Shown piece by piece: positions 16,996-26,762 of a stretch of DNA of 64,000 nucleotides. The translations under genes were made by a program, and so were the position numbers. The notes under the pieces were generated by a model. It was not told the DNA's origin. It did not search any database and saw only the letters and a program-made list of their open reading frames with translations. The first letter of the stretch is position 1, and each line of letters begins with the position of its first letter. This stretch comes from Marivita sp003149565 (lineage in GTDB: Bacteria > Pseudomonadota > Alphaproteobacteria > Rhodobacterales > Rhodobacteraceae), in NCBI RefSeq assembly GCF_965216415.1, contig NZ_CBDCFU010000002.1; one strand, given 5' to 3'.

Positions 16996-18369
16996 ATGAC
17001 ATACACATTCCGGACTGCACTCTTTTGCTCCAGCGCGATCCTCGCGGCATCGCTCGCCTGCGCGGCATCGGCGGACTCGCACCTGCGCTTTCCCATCGGA
17101 GAGGGGCCCTTCGACTGGGCCGAGTTCCAGGCCTTTGCCGACAGCCATGATTTTTCGGGCCAGACGCTGGACATCGCCGGCGCGGGCACCGGCCGTGACG
17201 CCGATCTGCTACGCGAGATCTTTGCTTATTTCGCCGAGGCCACGGGTGCCGAAGTGAAATACTCCGGCTCTGACAGCTACGAGCAGGACATCGTGATCGC
17301 CGTGCAAGCCGGGACCCCGCCGGACGTGGCACTGTTTCCGCAGCCTGGGCTTGCCGCAGACCTGGCAAAACAGGGGCATCTTGTGCCGCTCGCCGATGGC
17401 GCGCGGCAATGGTACATTGACAACTTCGCCGCCGGGGAATCCTGGGCCGATCTGGCCAGCCCGACAGGTCCGGACGGCAAGCCGCATGTCTACGGTATCT
17501 TCAACGCCGTCGACGTAAAATCGCTGGTCTGGTACTCGCCTGAAGCCTTTGACGAAAACGGCTATGACATTCCCGAAAGCATGGAGGAACTGAAGACGCT
17601 CACCGATACCATGGTGGACGACGGGCTGACACCGTTCTGCCTGGGGCTTGGCGCGGGGGCGGGGACCGGCTGGCCGGCGACCGACTGGGTCGAGGATTTT
17701 ATGCTGCGGACCCAGCCGCCCGAGGTCTACGACCAGTGGGTGAGCAACGAGATTCCCTTCACCGACCCCCGTGTTGTGGGCGCAATCGAGGAATACGGCT
17801 ATTTCGCACGCAACGACGATTATGTCGACGGAGGCTCCAGCGCCGCAGCCACCATCGACTTCCGCGACAGCCCGGACGGGCTATTCGAATTCCCACCGAA
17901 ATGCATGATGCACCGCCAGGCGTCGTTCATTCCGACATTCTTTCCCGATGGCATCGTCATCGGTGAGGATGCCGATTTCTTCTACTTCCCGGCCTACGAG
18001 AGCAAGGATCTGGGTCGGCCGGTTCTGGGCTCCGGCGGGCTGGCGACGATCATGCAGGACAAGCCGATCGCGCACGCCTTCTTGGCGTTTCTCCAGACTT
18101 CACTGCCGCACGCGCTGACTGCCGCGCAGGGCAAGACCCTGACGCCGCACACAGGCGTCAGCCTCGACGCCTATGCCAATGACACCGGGCGGGCGCTGGC
18201 CGAAATCCTGCTGAGCGCGACGACCTTCCGGTTCGACGGCTCGGACCTGATGCCGGGCGAGATCGGAACCGACGCGTTCTGGAACGCGATGGTGGAATAC
18301 ACCACTGGTAGCCTGACTGCCGATGAGGCGGCCGCCACGATCCAGGCGCGCTGGGACTCGATCCGCTAA
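16996..18369 (+). CDS. aglE: Alpha-glucoside ABC transporter substrate-binding protein
   Basis: 457 residues, cluster B (extracellular family 1) sugar receptor. Signal peptide MTYTFRTALFCSSAILAASL, then CAASA, then mature protein; sugar-binding folds appear in TLDIAGAGTGRDADLLREIF, GTPPDVALFPQPGLAADLAKQ and the aromatic-rich PATDWVEDFMLRTQP. GGGAGGACCC precedes the ATG. First gene of the agl run. The cysteine near residue 22 has no clear lipobox, so I read this as a soluble periplasmic protein. Confidence 0.9.
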   Translation: MTYTFRTALFCSSAILAASLACAASADSHLRFPIGEGPFDWAEFQAFADSHDFSGQTLDIAGAGTGRDADLLREIFAYFAEATGAEVKYSGSDSYEQDIVIAVQAGTPPDVALFPQPGLAADLAKQGHLVPLADGARQWYIDNFAAGESWADLASPTGPDGKPHVYGIFNAVDVKSLVWYSPEAFDENGYDIPESMEELKTLTDTMVDDGLTPFCLGLGAGAGTGWPATDWVEDFMLRTQPPEVYDQWVSNEIPFTDPRVVGAIEEYGYFARNDDYVDGGSSAAATIDFRDSPDGLFEFPPKCMMHRQASFIPTFFPDGIVIGEDADFFYFPAYESKDLGRPVLGSGGLATIMQDKPIAHAFLAFLQTSLPHALTAAQGKTLTPHTGVSLDAYANDTGRALAEILLSATTFRFDGSDLMPGEIGTDAFWNAMVEYTTGSLTADEAAATIQARWDSIR

Positions 18370-18445
18370 GCGCGTCCCCCAACATCATGCGCCGCGACAT
18401 GCTCGCGGCGCCAATCCAATCACGGAGCCGACGGGAGGCGGGCCG

Positions 18446-19426
18446 ATGAATCCCCTTATTCAAGGACTTGCGACGATCATTCTGGGCGTGGGGGGCTGTA
18501 TAGGCTACTTCTACGCGTCGAACCTGCTGCTCGACAAGGTGCTCTACCCGGCCAAGGGGCCGAACATTGCCAGCAACATCCGCCGGGCGAACATCATCCG
18601 CCCATGGCTATTCATCTTCCCCGCCCTGCTGGTCCTGACAGTCTACCTGGCCTACCCGGTTGTCGGCTCGGCGTACCGGTCGCTGTTCAATCGATCGGGG
18701 GATGAGTTCATCGCCCTCGGCAACTACGTCGCGCTGCTCGAGTCGCCCGAGTTTCGCCGCTCCTTCCTCAACAACGCGCTCTGGGCAATCTTCGTGCCGG
18801 TCATGTCGGTCACCGCCGGCCTGATCGCCGCGCAACTGAGCGACACTCTTAAATGGGGCAATATCGCAAAATCGCTGATCTTCATGCCGATGGCGATCAG
18901 CTTTGTCGGCGCCTCGCTGATCTGGAAGTTCGTCTATGCCGTCGACAGCGATATCGGCCTGATCAATGCCGTGCTTGCGGGGCTGTTCGGGGCCGGGCCG
19001 ATCGACGTGATCCAGATCCCCTTCTGGAACAATTTCTTCCTGATGTTCATCCTGGTCTGGATCCAGACCGGTTTCGCCATGGTCATCCTCTCCGCCGCCC
19101 TGCGCGGCATCCCCGAGGAAACCATCGAGGCCGCCATTCTGGACGGGGCGAACCCATTCCAGATCTTTTTCCGGATCAAGATGCCGCAGATCTTTTCCAC
19201 CATCGTAGTGGTCTGGACGACGATCACCGTCGCCTCGCTCAAGATCTTCGACATCGTCTACGCGATGACGGGGGGCAATTTCGGCACCGAGATCCTGCCC
19301 AGCTACATGATGAGCTTCATGTTCCGCGACGATGGACGCGCGACCTCGGTGGCGCTGGTCATCATGATCATCGTCCTTCCGGTGATGATCTCGAACATCC
19401 GCCAGGCACAAAAAGAACTTCGGTAG
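18446..19426 (+). CDS. aglF: Alpha-glucoside ABC transporter permease 1
   Basis: 326-residue inner-membrane permease from ATG 18446, chosen because GGGAGGCG lies 8 bases upstream; an upstream in-frame start at 18323 would overlap aglE. It has an extra N-terminal membrane segment (residues 5-28) before the usual six, and the EAA loop reads EETIEAAILDGANPFQIFFR, where the ATPase docks. Confidence 0.9.
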   Translation: MNPLIQGLATIILGVGGCIGYFYASNLLLDKVLYPAKGPNIASNIRRANIIRPWLFIFPALLVLTVYLAYPVVGSAYRSLFNRSGDEFIALGNYVALLESPEFRRSFLNNALWAIFVPVMSVTAGLIAAQLSDTLKWGNIAKSLIFMPMAISFVGASLIWKFVYAVDSDIGLINAVLAGLFGAGPIDVIQIPFWNNFFLMFILVWIQTGFAMVILSAALRGIPEETIEAAILDGANPFQIFFRIKMPQIFSTIVVVWTTITVASLKIFDIVYAMTGGNFGTEILPSYMMSFMFRDDGRATSVALVIMIIVLPVMISNIRQAQKELR

Positions 19427-19437
19427 GAGGACCGGTC

Positions 19438-20589
19438 ATGGAAAATATTGCAGGAAAGAAGCCCGCGCTGAGCTGGGCCAAGAATGTCGCCATGGCGACC
19501 ATGGTCTTGATCTGGGTCATTCCGACACTCGGCCTGCTGGTCTCGTCGTTCCGGGACCGCGACCAGATCTCGGCCACAGGTTGGTGGCAAGCGATGCTCC
19601 CGGTCGAACTGACGGCCCGGGCGCGCACCGGCACCGAGGCAACGCCTGAGGGCGGGCTCTACCGGGTCGAGGGCGTTATCTTCGACGACGAAGAGGCGCA
19701 GTCCTATTTTTCGGGCACGCCCGGCGACATATCGGCCTTCGGCATCCGTGGGGCAGAGCCCACCGCCTACCCGGCGGGCACGACCGCCGATCTGGGCGAC
19801 GGTGAGACACTGACGGTGAATGCCGACGGCTCCTACGTGTGGATCACGCCGGAAGAGCCGGGCAATCGCGGCCAGAGGGTCTATTTCGCCGCCGAGAGCC
19901 CGCCCAAGCTGACGCTGGACAACTACCGGACCGTTCTTTCGGGCGACAACATGGGCCGCGCTTTCCTCAACACGCTGACCGTGGCCATTCCGGCGACGAT
20001 CATTCCAATCCTTGTCGCCGCCTTCGCCGCCTATTCGCTCGCGTGGATGGAGTTCCCGATCCGCGGCCTTCTTATCGCCGGGATCGTGGGACTGCTGGTG
20101 GTGCCGATTCAACTGGCGCTGGTGCCGGTGTTGAACCTGCACAACGAGATCGGGGTGGGCCAGAGCTTTGTCGGCATATGGCTTGCGCATACTGGCTTCG
20201 GGATGCCACTCGCTGTCTACCTTTTGCGTAACTACATGGCCGGGTTGCCGCGCGACATCATCGAATGCGCGCGCGTGGACGGGGCGACAGATTTCCAGAT
20301 CTTCACCAAGATCATCCTGCCGCTGTCGCTGCCTGCGCTGGCCTCCTTCGCGATCTTCCAGTTCCTGTGGACCTGGAACGACCTGCTTGTCGCCAAGGTG
20401 TTCCTGCCCTCCGCCGATGAAGCCAAGGTCATGACGGTCAAGATCGCCGACGACCTTCTGGGCTCGCGCGGCGGCGACTGGGGTATCCTGGCAGCGGCGG
20501 CCTTCGTCTCGATCGCGGTACCGCTGGGAGTCTTCTTCAGCCTGCAACGGTTCCTCGTGCGCGGCCTGCTGGCCGGCTCGGTAAAGTGA
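19438..20589 (+). CDS. aglG: Alpha-glucoside ABC transporter permease 2
   Basis: 383-residue permease beginning at ATG 19438 (TAGGAGG site). After membrane segment 1 it carries a periplasmic insert of roughly 120 residues (about 40-160) before the second segment, a feature of AglG-type proteins and rare in other MalG homologues. The EAA loop reads ECARVDGATDFQIFTKIILP. Eleven bases separate it from aglF. Confidence 0.9.
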   Translation: MENIAGKKPALSWAKNVAMATMVLIWVIPTLGLLVSSFRDRDQISATGWWQAMLPVELTARARTGTEATPEGGLYRVEGVIFDDEEAQSYFSGTPGDISAFGIRGAEPTAYPAGTTADLGDGETLTVNADGSYVWITPEEPGNRGQRVYFAAESPPKLTLDNYRTVLSGDNMGRAFLNTLTVAIPATIIPILVAAFAAYSLAWMEFPIRGLLIAGIVGLLVVPIQLALVPVLNLHNEIGVGQSFVGIWLAHTGFGMPLAVYLLRNYMAGLPRDIIECARVDGATDFQIFTKIILPLSLPALASFAIFQFLWTWNDLLVAKVFLPSADEAKVMTVKIADDLLGSRGGDWGILAAAAFVSIAVPLGVFFSLQRFLVRGLLAGSVK

Positions 20590-20657
20590 TCCCGAGAATT
20601 TGATACCGGCGCGCGCCGCGATGCCGCGGCCCCCGGACAGCAAAAAAGGATAGCAAA

Positions 20658-21791
20658 ATGGCCAATCTTTCACTGAAGAACGTCGAAAAGACCTATGGCG
20701 GCGCCGTGACCGTGCTGGAGGACATCGACCTCGAGATCGAAACCGGCGAGTTGATCGTCTTTGTCGGGCCCTCGGGCTGCGGCAAGTCCACGCTGCTGCG
20801 CATGATCGCGGGTCTGGAACGGATCACCGGCGGAGAACTGGAGATCGACGGCACGGTCGTCAACGATGTGCCGCCCGCGCAGCGCGGCATCGCAATGGTG
20901 TTCCAGTCCTACGCGCTCTATCCGCATATGAGCGTGCGCGACAACATGAGCTTTGCACTAAAGATCGCAAAAATGCCCAAGGCCGAGATCGACGAGCGGG
21001 TAAACCGCGCCGCGAAGATCCTGCAACTGGATGCCTATCTTGACCGCCTGCCCAAGGCGCTGTCCGGCGGGCAGCGGCAGCGGGTGGCCATCGGGCGCTC
21101 GATTGTGCGCGACCCCAAGGTCTATCTCTTTGACGAGCCGCTTTCGAACCTCGACGCCTCGCTGCGGGTGGCCACGCGGATCGAGATCGCGCAACTCAAA
21201 GAGTCGATGCCCGACTCGACCATGATCTACGTCACCCATGATCAGGTCGAGGCGATGACGCTGGCCAGCCGGATCGTCGTGCTGGCCGGTGGCGGCATCG
21301 CTCAGGTGGGCACGCCGCTGGAGCTGTACGAAAAGCCGGAAAACGAGTTTGTCGCACAGTTCATCGGCTCCCCCGCGATGAACCTGATCACCGGCGAAGT
21401 CATCCAGACCGGCGCAGAAACCCATGTCCGCACCAAGGACGGCGGCGAGGCGATCTCGACCGTGCCGACCCTGCCCGAGGATCTGGGCAAGACCGTCAAT
21501 ATCGGTGTGCGGCCCGAAGACCTTGTAGCAATCTCGGGCGACGGGCCATTCCTGTACCATGGCAAGGTCAACATAACCGAGGCGCTGGGAGAGGTGACCA
21601 TCCTCTACTTCCACCCGGACGCTGAAGGCACCGATCCGGTGATCGCCAAGTTGCCGGGCATCCACAAGTCCATGCGTGGCGTCGACGTCAAGCTGACCGC
21701 CGATCCCGACAAGGTGCACATCTTCGAAGACGGCCAGTCGCTGCTTTACCGCGATCGCCCGAGGAAACGCATCACCGCTGGTGTGCACTGA
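20658..21791 (+). CDS. aglK: Alpha-glucoside ABC transporter ATPase (MalK/MsmK type)
   Basis: 377 residues. Walker A GPSGCGKSTLL, Q-loop VFQSYALYPHMSV, signature LSGGQRQRVAIGRS, Walker B VYLFDEPLSNLDA and switch His YVTHDQ are all intact. The C-terminal ~130 residues form the TOBE regulatory domain of the MalK subfamily. AAAGGA precedes the ATG. It energises the AglEFG importer. Confidence 0.92.
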   Translation: MANLSLKNVEKTYGGAVTVLEDIDLEIETGELIVFVGPSGCGKSTLLRMIAGLERITGGELEIDGTVVNDVPPAQRGIAMVFQSYALYPHMSVRDNMSFALKIAKMPKAEIDERVNRAAKILQLDAYLDRLPKALSGGQRQRVAIGRSIVRDPKVYLFDEPLSNLDASLRVATRIEIAQLKESMPDSTMIYVTHDQVEAMTLASRIVVLAGGGIAQVGTPLELYEKPENEFVAQFIGSPAMNLITGEVIQTGAETHVRTKDGGEAISTVPTLPEDLGKTVNIGVRPEDLVAISGDGPFLYHGKVNITEALGEVTILYFHPDAEGTDPVIAKLPGIHKSMRGVDVKLTADPDKVHIFEDGQSLLYRDRPRKRITAGVH

Positions 21792-21885
21792 CGCCACCCG
21801 TCACTCACTGGGGTTCGCCCCAGACAGTTTTCAATTCAGCCTCCGCGCGACCGGCGGAGCGCCATCAATCACGGACCGACACGCG

Positions 21886-23499
21886 ATGAATCACCAAGCC
21901 ATCCAAACCGCCCCGAATGCCGCCCCCAATACCGCTCAGGAGTGGTGGAAAACCGGCATCATCTACCAGATCTATCCGCGCTCGTTTCAAGACAGCGACG
22001 GCGACGGAATCGGCGATCTGAGGGGTATCGAAAGCCGCCTCGACTACCTCGTCGACCTTGGCATCGATGCGATCTGGATTTCGCCGATCTACCCTTCCCC
22101 CATGGCCGATTTCGGCTACGACGTCTCCGATTACCGCGGCATCGACCCGATGTTCGGCACGCTGGAGGATTTCGACCGGCTGGTCGAAGCCACCCACCAG
22201 CGCGGATTGAAACTGATCCTCGATTTTGTGCCAAGCCACACCTCGGAAGAACATCCCTGGTTCGTTGAGGCGCGATCCTCGAGGACCAGCGCCAAACGTG
22301 ACTGGTACATCTGGCGCGACGCCAAACCGGACGGGAACCCGCCGACCAACTGGATCAGCGAGTTCGGCCCCTCCGCCTGGACCTGGGACGAGGCGAGCGG
22401 GCAGTATTACCTCAACATCTTCCTCTCCGAGCAACCGGCGCTGAACTGGCGCAATCCCGAGGTGCAGGCCGAGATGCTGGACACGCTGCGTTTCTGGTAC
22501 AAGCGCGGGGTTGACGGCTTCCGGGTGGATGCCATCACCCATGTCGCCCCCGACCCCGACAAGGGCGACCATCCGCCCAACCCCGCCTGGAGCGAGGATA
22601 TGAACCCGTCGCAGCGCTATCTCAAGGTGCATTCCAAGCACCAGCCCGCCGGGTTCGACTATGTGCGGATGATGCGGCAGGTCACCGAGGAATTCCCGGA
22701 CCGTGTGCTGATCGGCGAGACGGATGGCACATTGCAGGAGGTCATGGCCTATTACGGCGCGGACTTCGACGCCTTCCAGCTGCCGTTCAACTTTATCCTG
22801 CAGGACGCGCCTTGGGAGCTTCCGGAAATCGTCCGTCGCATCGAGGCCTACGAGGCCGCACTGCCGGAGGGGGCCTGGGGCAACTGGGTACTGGGCAACC
22901 ACGACTGTGCCCGCATCGCCAGCCGGGCCGGCCCCGCGCAGGCCGCCGTTGCCGCAACGCTGCTGCTGACCTTGCGCGGGACGCCGACACTCTACCAGGG
23001 CGATGAGCTGGGAATGGAAAGCGCGGTCATTCCCCCCGAGGCCGTGCAGGACCCTTGGGAAAAGCAGGTTCCCGGACTCGGCCTTGGCCGGGACCCCGCC
23101 CGCACGCCGATGCCGTGGGAGGCGGGGCATGCCCGCGGCTTCAGTGAGGGCCAACCGTGGCTGCCCGTCTTTGTCCCGGCGGATGGGGACGCGGCGGCGC
23201 AACGCGCGGATCACGCGTCGATATTGAACTATGTCCGTGCGCTGATCGGGCTGCGCCGCGAGACGCCCGCGCTGACGCTGGGCAGTTACGAGACCATCAC
23301 GGCCCAAGACGGCGTCTATGTCTTTGCACGGCGTCTCGATGGCGATGTCTACCACGTGTGCCTGAACTTCACCGAAGACCCCAGGCCCTGCCCGGTTTCG
23401 GGCGATGTGCTCCTGTCTTCTCTTAACAGTGAGAGGACGGGCGCGGCGCAGGCGGGTCAGATCGCTCCGCATGGCGCTCTCATCCTGAAAGCTGGCTGA
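21886..23499 (+). CDS. aglA: Alpha-glucosidase, GH13 family (first copy)
   Basis: 537 residues from ATG 21886; an in-frame ATG at 21781, overlapping the aglK stop, would add 35 residues without family resemblance. GH13 motifs: GIDAIWISPIYPSPMADFGY, GFRVDAITHVA (nucleophile Asp), LIGETDG (acid/base Glu) and LGNHDCARIAS (third acid). No signal peptide, so it hydrolyses imported alpha-glucosides in the cytoplasm. It is the AglA position of the operon. Confidence 0.88.
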   Translation: MNHQAIQTAPNAAPNTAQEWWKTGIIYQIYPRSFQDSDGDGIGDLRGIESRLDYLVDLGIDAIWISPIYPSPMADFGYDVSDYRGIDPMFGTLEDFDRLVEATHQRGLKLILDFVPSHTSEEHPWFVEARSSRTSAKRDWYIWRDAKPDGNPPTNWISEFGPSAWTWDEASGQYYLNIFLSEQPALNWRNPEVQAEMLDTLRFWYKRGVDGFRVDAITHVAPDPDKGDHPPNPAWSEDMNPSQRYLKVHSKHQPAGFDYVRMMRQVTEEFPDRVLIGETDGTLQEVMAYYGADFDAFQLPFNFILQDAPWELPEIVRRIEAYEAALPEGAWGNWVLGNHDCARIASRAGPAQAAVAATLLLTLRGTPTLYQGDELGMESAVIPPEAVQDPWEKQVPGLGLGRDPARTPMPWEAGHARGFSEGQPWLPVFVPADGDAAAQRADHASILNYVRALIGLRRETPALTLGSYETITAQDGVYVFARRLDGDVYHVCLNFTEDPRPCPVSGDVLLSSLNSERTGAAQAGQIAPHGALILKAG

Positions 23500-23548
23500 C
23501 CGGCCCGCGACTTGCTCCGCCCGCACTTTAACCCGATGGAAGACCAAC

Positions 23549-25228
23549 ATGAACGACGCACTCAGAGAGACCACACGCTGGTGGCAGTCGGCCACCGGCT
23601 ACCAGATCTACCCACGCAGCTTCTGCGATTCCAACGGTGACGGGATCGGCGACATTCCGGGCATCATCTCCAAACTCGACCACTTGCGCGACCTCGGAAT
23701 CGGGTTCATCTGGCTCTCACCGGTCTATCGCTCCCCAATGGCCGACAACGGCTATGACATCTCGGATTACAGGGACATCGCACCCGAGTTCGGAACGATG
23801 GAGGATTTCGACCGGCTGGTGGCCGAGGCGAAGGCGCGCGGCATCGGCATCGTCATGGACCTTGTGGTGAATCACAGCTCATCGGACCATCCCTGGTTCC
23901 ACGCCGCGCGCACCTCGCGCGAAGCGCCGGAACACGAATATTACATCTGGCGCGATGCGGCGCCGGACGGTGGGCCACCGAACGACCATCAGGCCGCGTT
24001 CGGCGGCTCGGCTTGGACTTTCGTGCCAGGGGTCGGCAAGTACTATCTGGGCCATTTCAGCCCTGAGCAGCCGGACCTAAACTGGCAAAACCCGGTTCTC
24101 CGGCAAGAGATCTATGACATGATGAACTGGTGGTTGGCCCGAGGCATTGCCGGGTTCCGCATGGACGTCATCAGCCTGATCGGCAAGGATGTGGATGCCG
24201 GATTGTACGAAGAAGGCCCGTTTTTGCACCAGTTCCTGCAGGAGATGCACAGAGAAACGCTCGCCGACCGCGACATCGTCACCATCGGGGAAAGCTGGTC
24301 CGTCAGCACCGATACCGCGCGGCTCTATTGCGGGCGTGACCGGCGCGAGCTCGACATGGTTTTCCAGTTCAATCATGTGGTTGAGGGCTGGGATCCGGTG
24401 CATGGCAAGTGGAAGCCGAAACCCTTCGATCTGGTCGCTTTCAAGCGGGTGCTGAACGACTGGCAGGCAGCGCTGGCCGAGGATGGCTGGAACTCGCTGT
24501 TCCTCAGCAACCACGACCTGCCGCGGCAGGTGTCGAAATACGGCGATGACGGCGCATACCGGGTGAAATCAGCGAAGATGCTGGCGACCGTGGTCCACCT
24601 TTTGAAGGGCACCCCATTCATATACCAGGGCGAGGAGATCGGCATGACCAACGCCACCTTCACCCGGATCGATCAGTTCCGAGACATCGAGACGCTCGGT
24701 CATTACGCAGAAGAGATCGCGCGCGGCGTCACACCAGAGGATTTCATCGCCGGCGCCAACGAGAACGGCCGTGACAACGCGCGCACGCCAATGCAATGGA
24801 ATGCGGGACCGAAGGCCGGTTTCACTGACGGCACGCCCTGGATTGAGGTCAATCCGAACCATGCGACGATCAACGCCGAAGCCGACCGCACAGATGCGGA
24901 TGGCATTTTCGCGCATTACCAATGCCTGATCGCTCTGCGTAAGGACTGGCCAGTCATCGTACACGGCACATACCGCCCCCTAGCGACGGATGACGGCGCA
25001 GTTTTCGCCTATCTCCGAGAGCTGGATGGCGTTCGCGTTGCGGTGATCGCAAACTTCACCTCCGAAGAAACGGATTTCGACCTGCCCGTCGAATTAGTCG
25101 GTGCCGGTCGCTGCCTGCTGTCGAACGACGTGCCGCGGACCAGCCTGGAGCGACGCCTGAGCTTGGCACCTTTCGAGGCCTTCGTCATGTCGATCGGAAC
25201 CGAGCGGTCTGGTGGCGATCGCCAATAG
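23549..25228 (+). CDS. Alpha-glucosidase / oligo-1,6-glucosidase, GH13 family (second copy)
   Basis: 559 residues, GGAAG ribosome site. Same fold as its neighbour but a different subtype: GFRMDVISLIGKDVD (nucleophile Asp), VTIGESWSVSTDTARLY (acid/base Glu), FLSNHDLPRQVSKYGDD (third acid), FIYQGEEIGMTNATFTRIDQ and NARTPMQWN, motifs resembling oligo-1,6-glucosidases and isomaltulose-type enzymes. Cytoplasmic. The pair would broaden the range of linkages cleaved. Last gene of the agl unit. Confidence 0.87.
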   Translation: MNDALRETTRWWQSATGYQIYPRSFCDSNGDGIGDIPGIISKLDHLRDLGIGFIWLSPVYRSPMADNGYDISDYRDIAPEFGTMEDFDRLVAEAKARGIGIVMDLVVNHSSSDHPWFHAARTSREAPEHEYYIWRDAAPDGGPPNDHQAAFGGSAWTFVPGVGKYYLGHFSPEQPDLNWQNPVLRQEIYDMMNWWLARGIAGFRMDVISLIGKDVDAGLYEEGPFLHQFLQEMHRETLADRDIVTIGESWSVSTDTARLYCGRDRRELDMVFQFNHVVEGWDPVHGKWKPKPFDLVAFKRVLNDWQAALAEDGWNSLFLSNHDLPRQVSKYGDDGAYRVKSAKMLATVVHLLKGTPFIYQGEEIGMTNATFTRIDQFRDIETLGHYAEEIARGVTPEDFIAGANENGRDNARTPMQWNAGPKAGFTDGTPWIEVNPNHATINAEADRTDADGIFAHYQCLIALRKDWPVIVHGTYRPLATDDGAVFAYLRELDGVRVAVIANFTSEETDFDLPVELVGAGRCLLSNDVPRTSLERRLSLAPFEAFVMSIGTERSGGDRQ

Positions 25229-25748
25229 GCATGGTGGCAGCTGCATTTTTTGGCAAGGTTGACCTGCCTTTTCCTGGCAGGCTTTGCATGGGGTGTCTGC
25301 TTTTGTGACGATCTTGTGTGCGGCCACCGTGAAGCAGGCCTTGTTTGGGTAGAGGTGGTCCTGGAAATACTTGAAAGGTGAGCGTGTGGTCATTTCGAAA
25401 GGCTACGTAAACCCCCTGCCCGTCTCAAGCTCATTTTGTCTGACAGTGCCATCTCTCATCATGGGGCCGCCAGGTCCAAGATAGATCGCCGATTCCCACA
25501 CACCTGCTGTCACGCTGCAACCTTCGGCTCTTCCTGCTTGGTCCTCTTTCCAGCTGCCTTTTCGGGTTGCGATCCTCTTCGCAAACAGGCGCCACCTGTT
25601 TGCAGAAAATAATTTCAACACTGCGTTCATCTGCGCCAATCCTTCTGCGAACCGCGAACTCGCCAAGATTGGGCCAAATCTTTCGTTGGGCGTGAGCGGC
25701 GAAAAGACTAAAACAGGGGTAAATCCACCACTCTTTGAAGCGTTGACC
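25229..25748. other. Gene-free stretch with possible transposase relic
   Basis: A hairpin close to the aglA2 stop (25263-25281) may terminate the operon. On the minus strand from 25393 a frame begins MTTRSPFKYFQ, resembling the start of IS6-family transposases of this group, but similarity ends after about eleven residues. The remainder shows nothing recognisable. Confidence 0.4.
25263..25285 (+). terminator. Possible terminator of the agl operon
   Basis: CCTGCC-N7-GGCAGG followed by CTTT, 34 bases after the last glucosidase stop. The stem is only six base pairs and the T-run short, so this is tentative. Confidence 0.35.
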
Positions 25749-26762
25749 ATGGCCTATACAGTTCAGATCGTCGCCACACCCGAAACGAGCGCATCCAGCC
25801 TGTTTGGCCTGTATGACACCTTGGTCGCCGCAGGCCAGGACTGGGAGCATCTGGTAAGTGGCGAAGAGTCCAAGCCGGTATTTGACGTTACTTTGGTCGG
25901 CCCCGACACAGCGGGCTTTCGATGCGGAAGCGGGGTCTGGATCGCGGCGGACCAGACTTTTGACAAGGCTGGAGACGCGGCTATCGTTGTTGTTCCGGGT
26001 CTGACTTTGTCACCGCACGAACGGCCTGATCCCAAGCAACACCCCTGCCTGTCGTGGCTTGCTGAACGGGATCTCGCTCGGACACGCATCGTGTCAGCCT
26101 GCACGGGGGCGGTCTACCTGGCAGAAATCGGTCTCTTGGATGGTATCGAAGCGACGACGCACTGGGCTTGGGAAGGCCTATTTCATCGGTCTTATCCTGC
26201 TATCCGGCTGCGCACCGACCGCGGCCTGTGCTTTGCCGATGCGTCTCGTGGTCCCGTTACATCGGGTGGGACAACCGGATGGCAGGAACTTGCCACGTTC
26301 CTGATCGCGCATTACGGCGGAACACAGATGGCTGCTCGGGCGGCGAAGGTCTGGCTTATGGCCAACCGTGGTGAACTTCAGGCCCCGTTCACTTCCTTGA
26401 TCACCATGACGCCTCACGCTGACATGGTTATCACTCAGGCGCAGGAATGGATCGCTGATCATTACATGATCAATAACCCGGTTGGCGAGATGGCAGGTCG
26501 TTCCGGCTTGCCGCCAACGACATTCGCACGACGTTTTCGAAAGGCCATCAACAAGTCGCCGCAGGACTACGTCTTGGCTTTGCGGATTGAAGAGGCGCGG
26601 CAGCTTCTGGAAACGAGTGAGCTGTCTGTCGCGGATGTTGGAGAGGCAGTAGGCTATTTTGATACGCCGTCGTTCCGTAAGTTATTCAAGCGGAAGACAG
26701 GACTGACCCCTGCGGAACATCGCAAGATGTTTGGGAAGGCACGGTTCTCGAAATATTTATGA
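25749..26762 (+). CDS. GlxA-type transcriptional regulator (DJ-1/PfpI domain plus AraC HTH)
   Basis: 337 residues from ATG 25749 (MAYTVQIVATPETSASSLFG); a frame from 25686 adds 21 unlikely residues. The N-terminal DJ-1/PfpI-like domain includes IVSACTGAVYLAEIGLLDG with a cysteine at the usual elbow position; the C-terminal AraC/XylS double helix-turn-helix runs AGRSGLPPTTFARRFRKAIN and VGEAVGYFDTPSFRKLFKRK. Regulators of this type often control amine or amino acid use. Target unknown; the adjacent genes are convergent. Confidence 0.87.
   Translation: MAYTVQIVATPETSASSLFGLYDTLVAAGQDWEHLVSGEESKPVFDVTLVGPDTAGFRCGSGVWIAADQTFDKAGDAAIVVVPGLTLSPHERPDPKQHPCLSWLAERDLARTRIVSACTGAVYLAEIGLLDGIEATTHWAWEGLFHRSYPAIRLRTDRGLCFADASRGPVTSGGTTGWQELATFLIAHYGGTQMAARAAKVWLMANRGELQAPFTSLITMTPHADMVITQAQEWIADHYMINNPVGEMAGRSGLPPTTFARRFRKAINKSPQDYVLALRIEEARQLLETSELSVADVGEAVGYFDTPSFRKLFKRKTGLTPAEHRKMFGKARFSKYL

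Noticed and set aside
19303..20673. 456-codon minus-strand frame over aglG
   Set aside because: Shadow of the permease gene; composition is His/Gln/Arg-rich, typical of antisense frames.
21865..23595. 576-codon minus-strand frame opposite the first alpha-glucosidase
   Set aside because: Shadow frame: the plus strand has all GH13 motifs.
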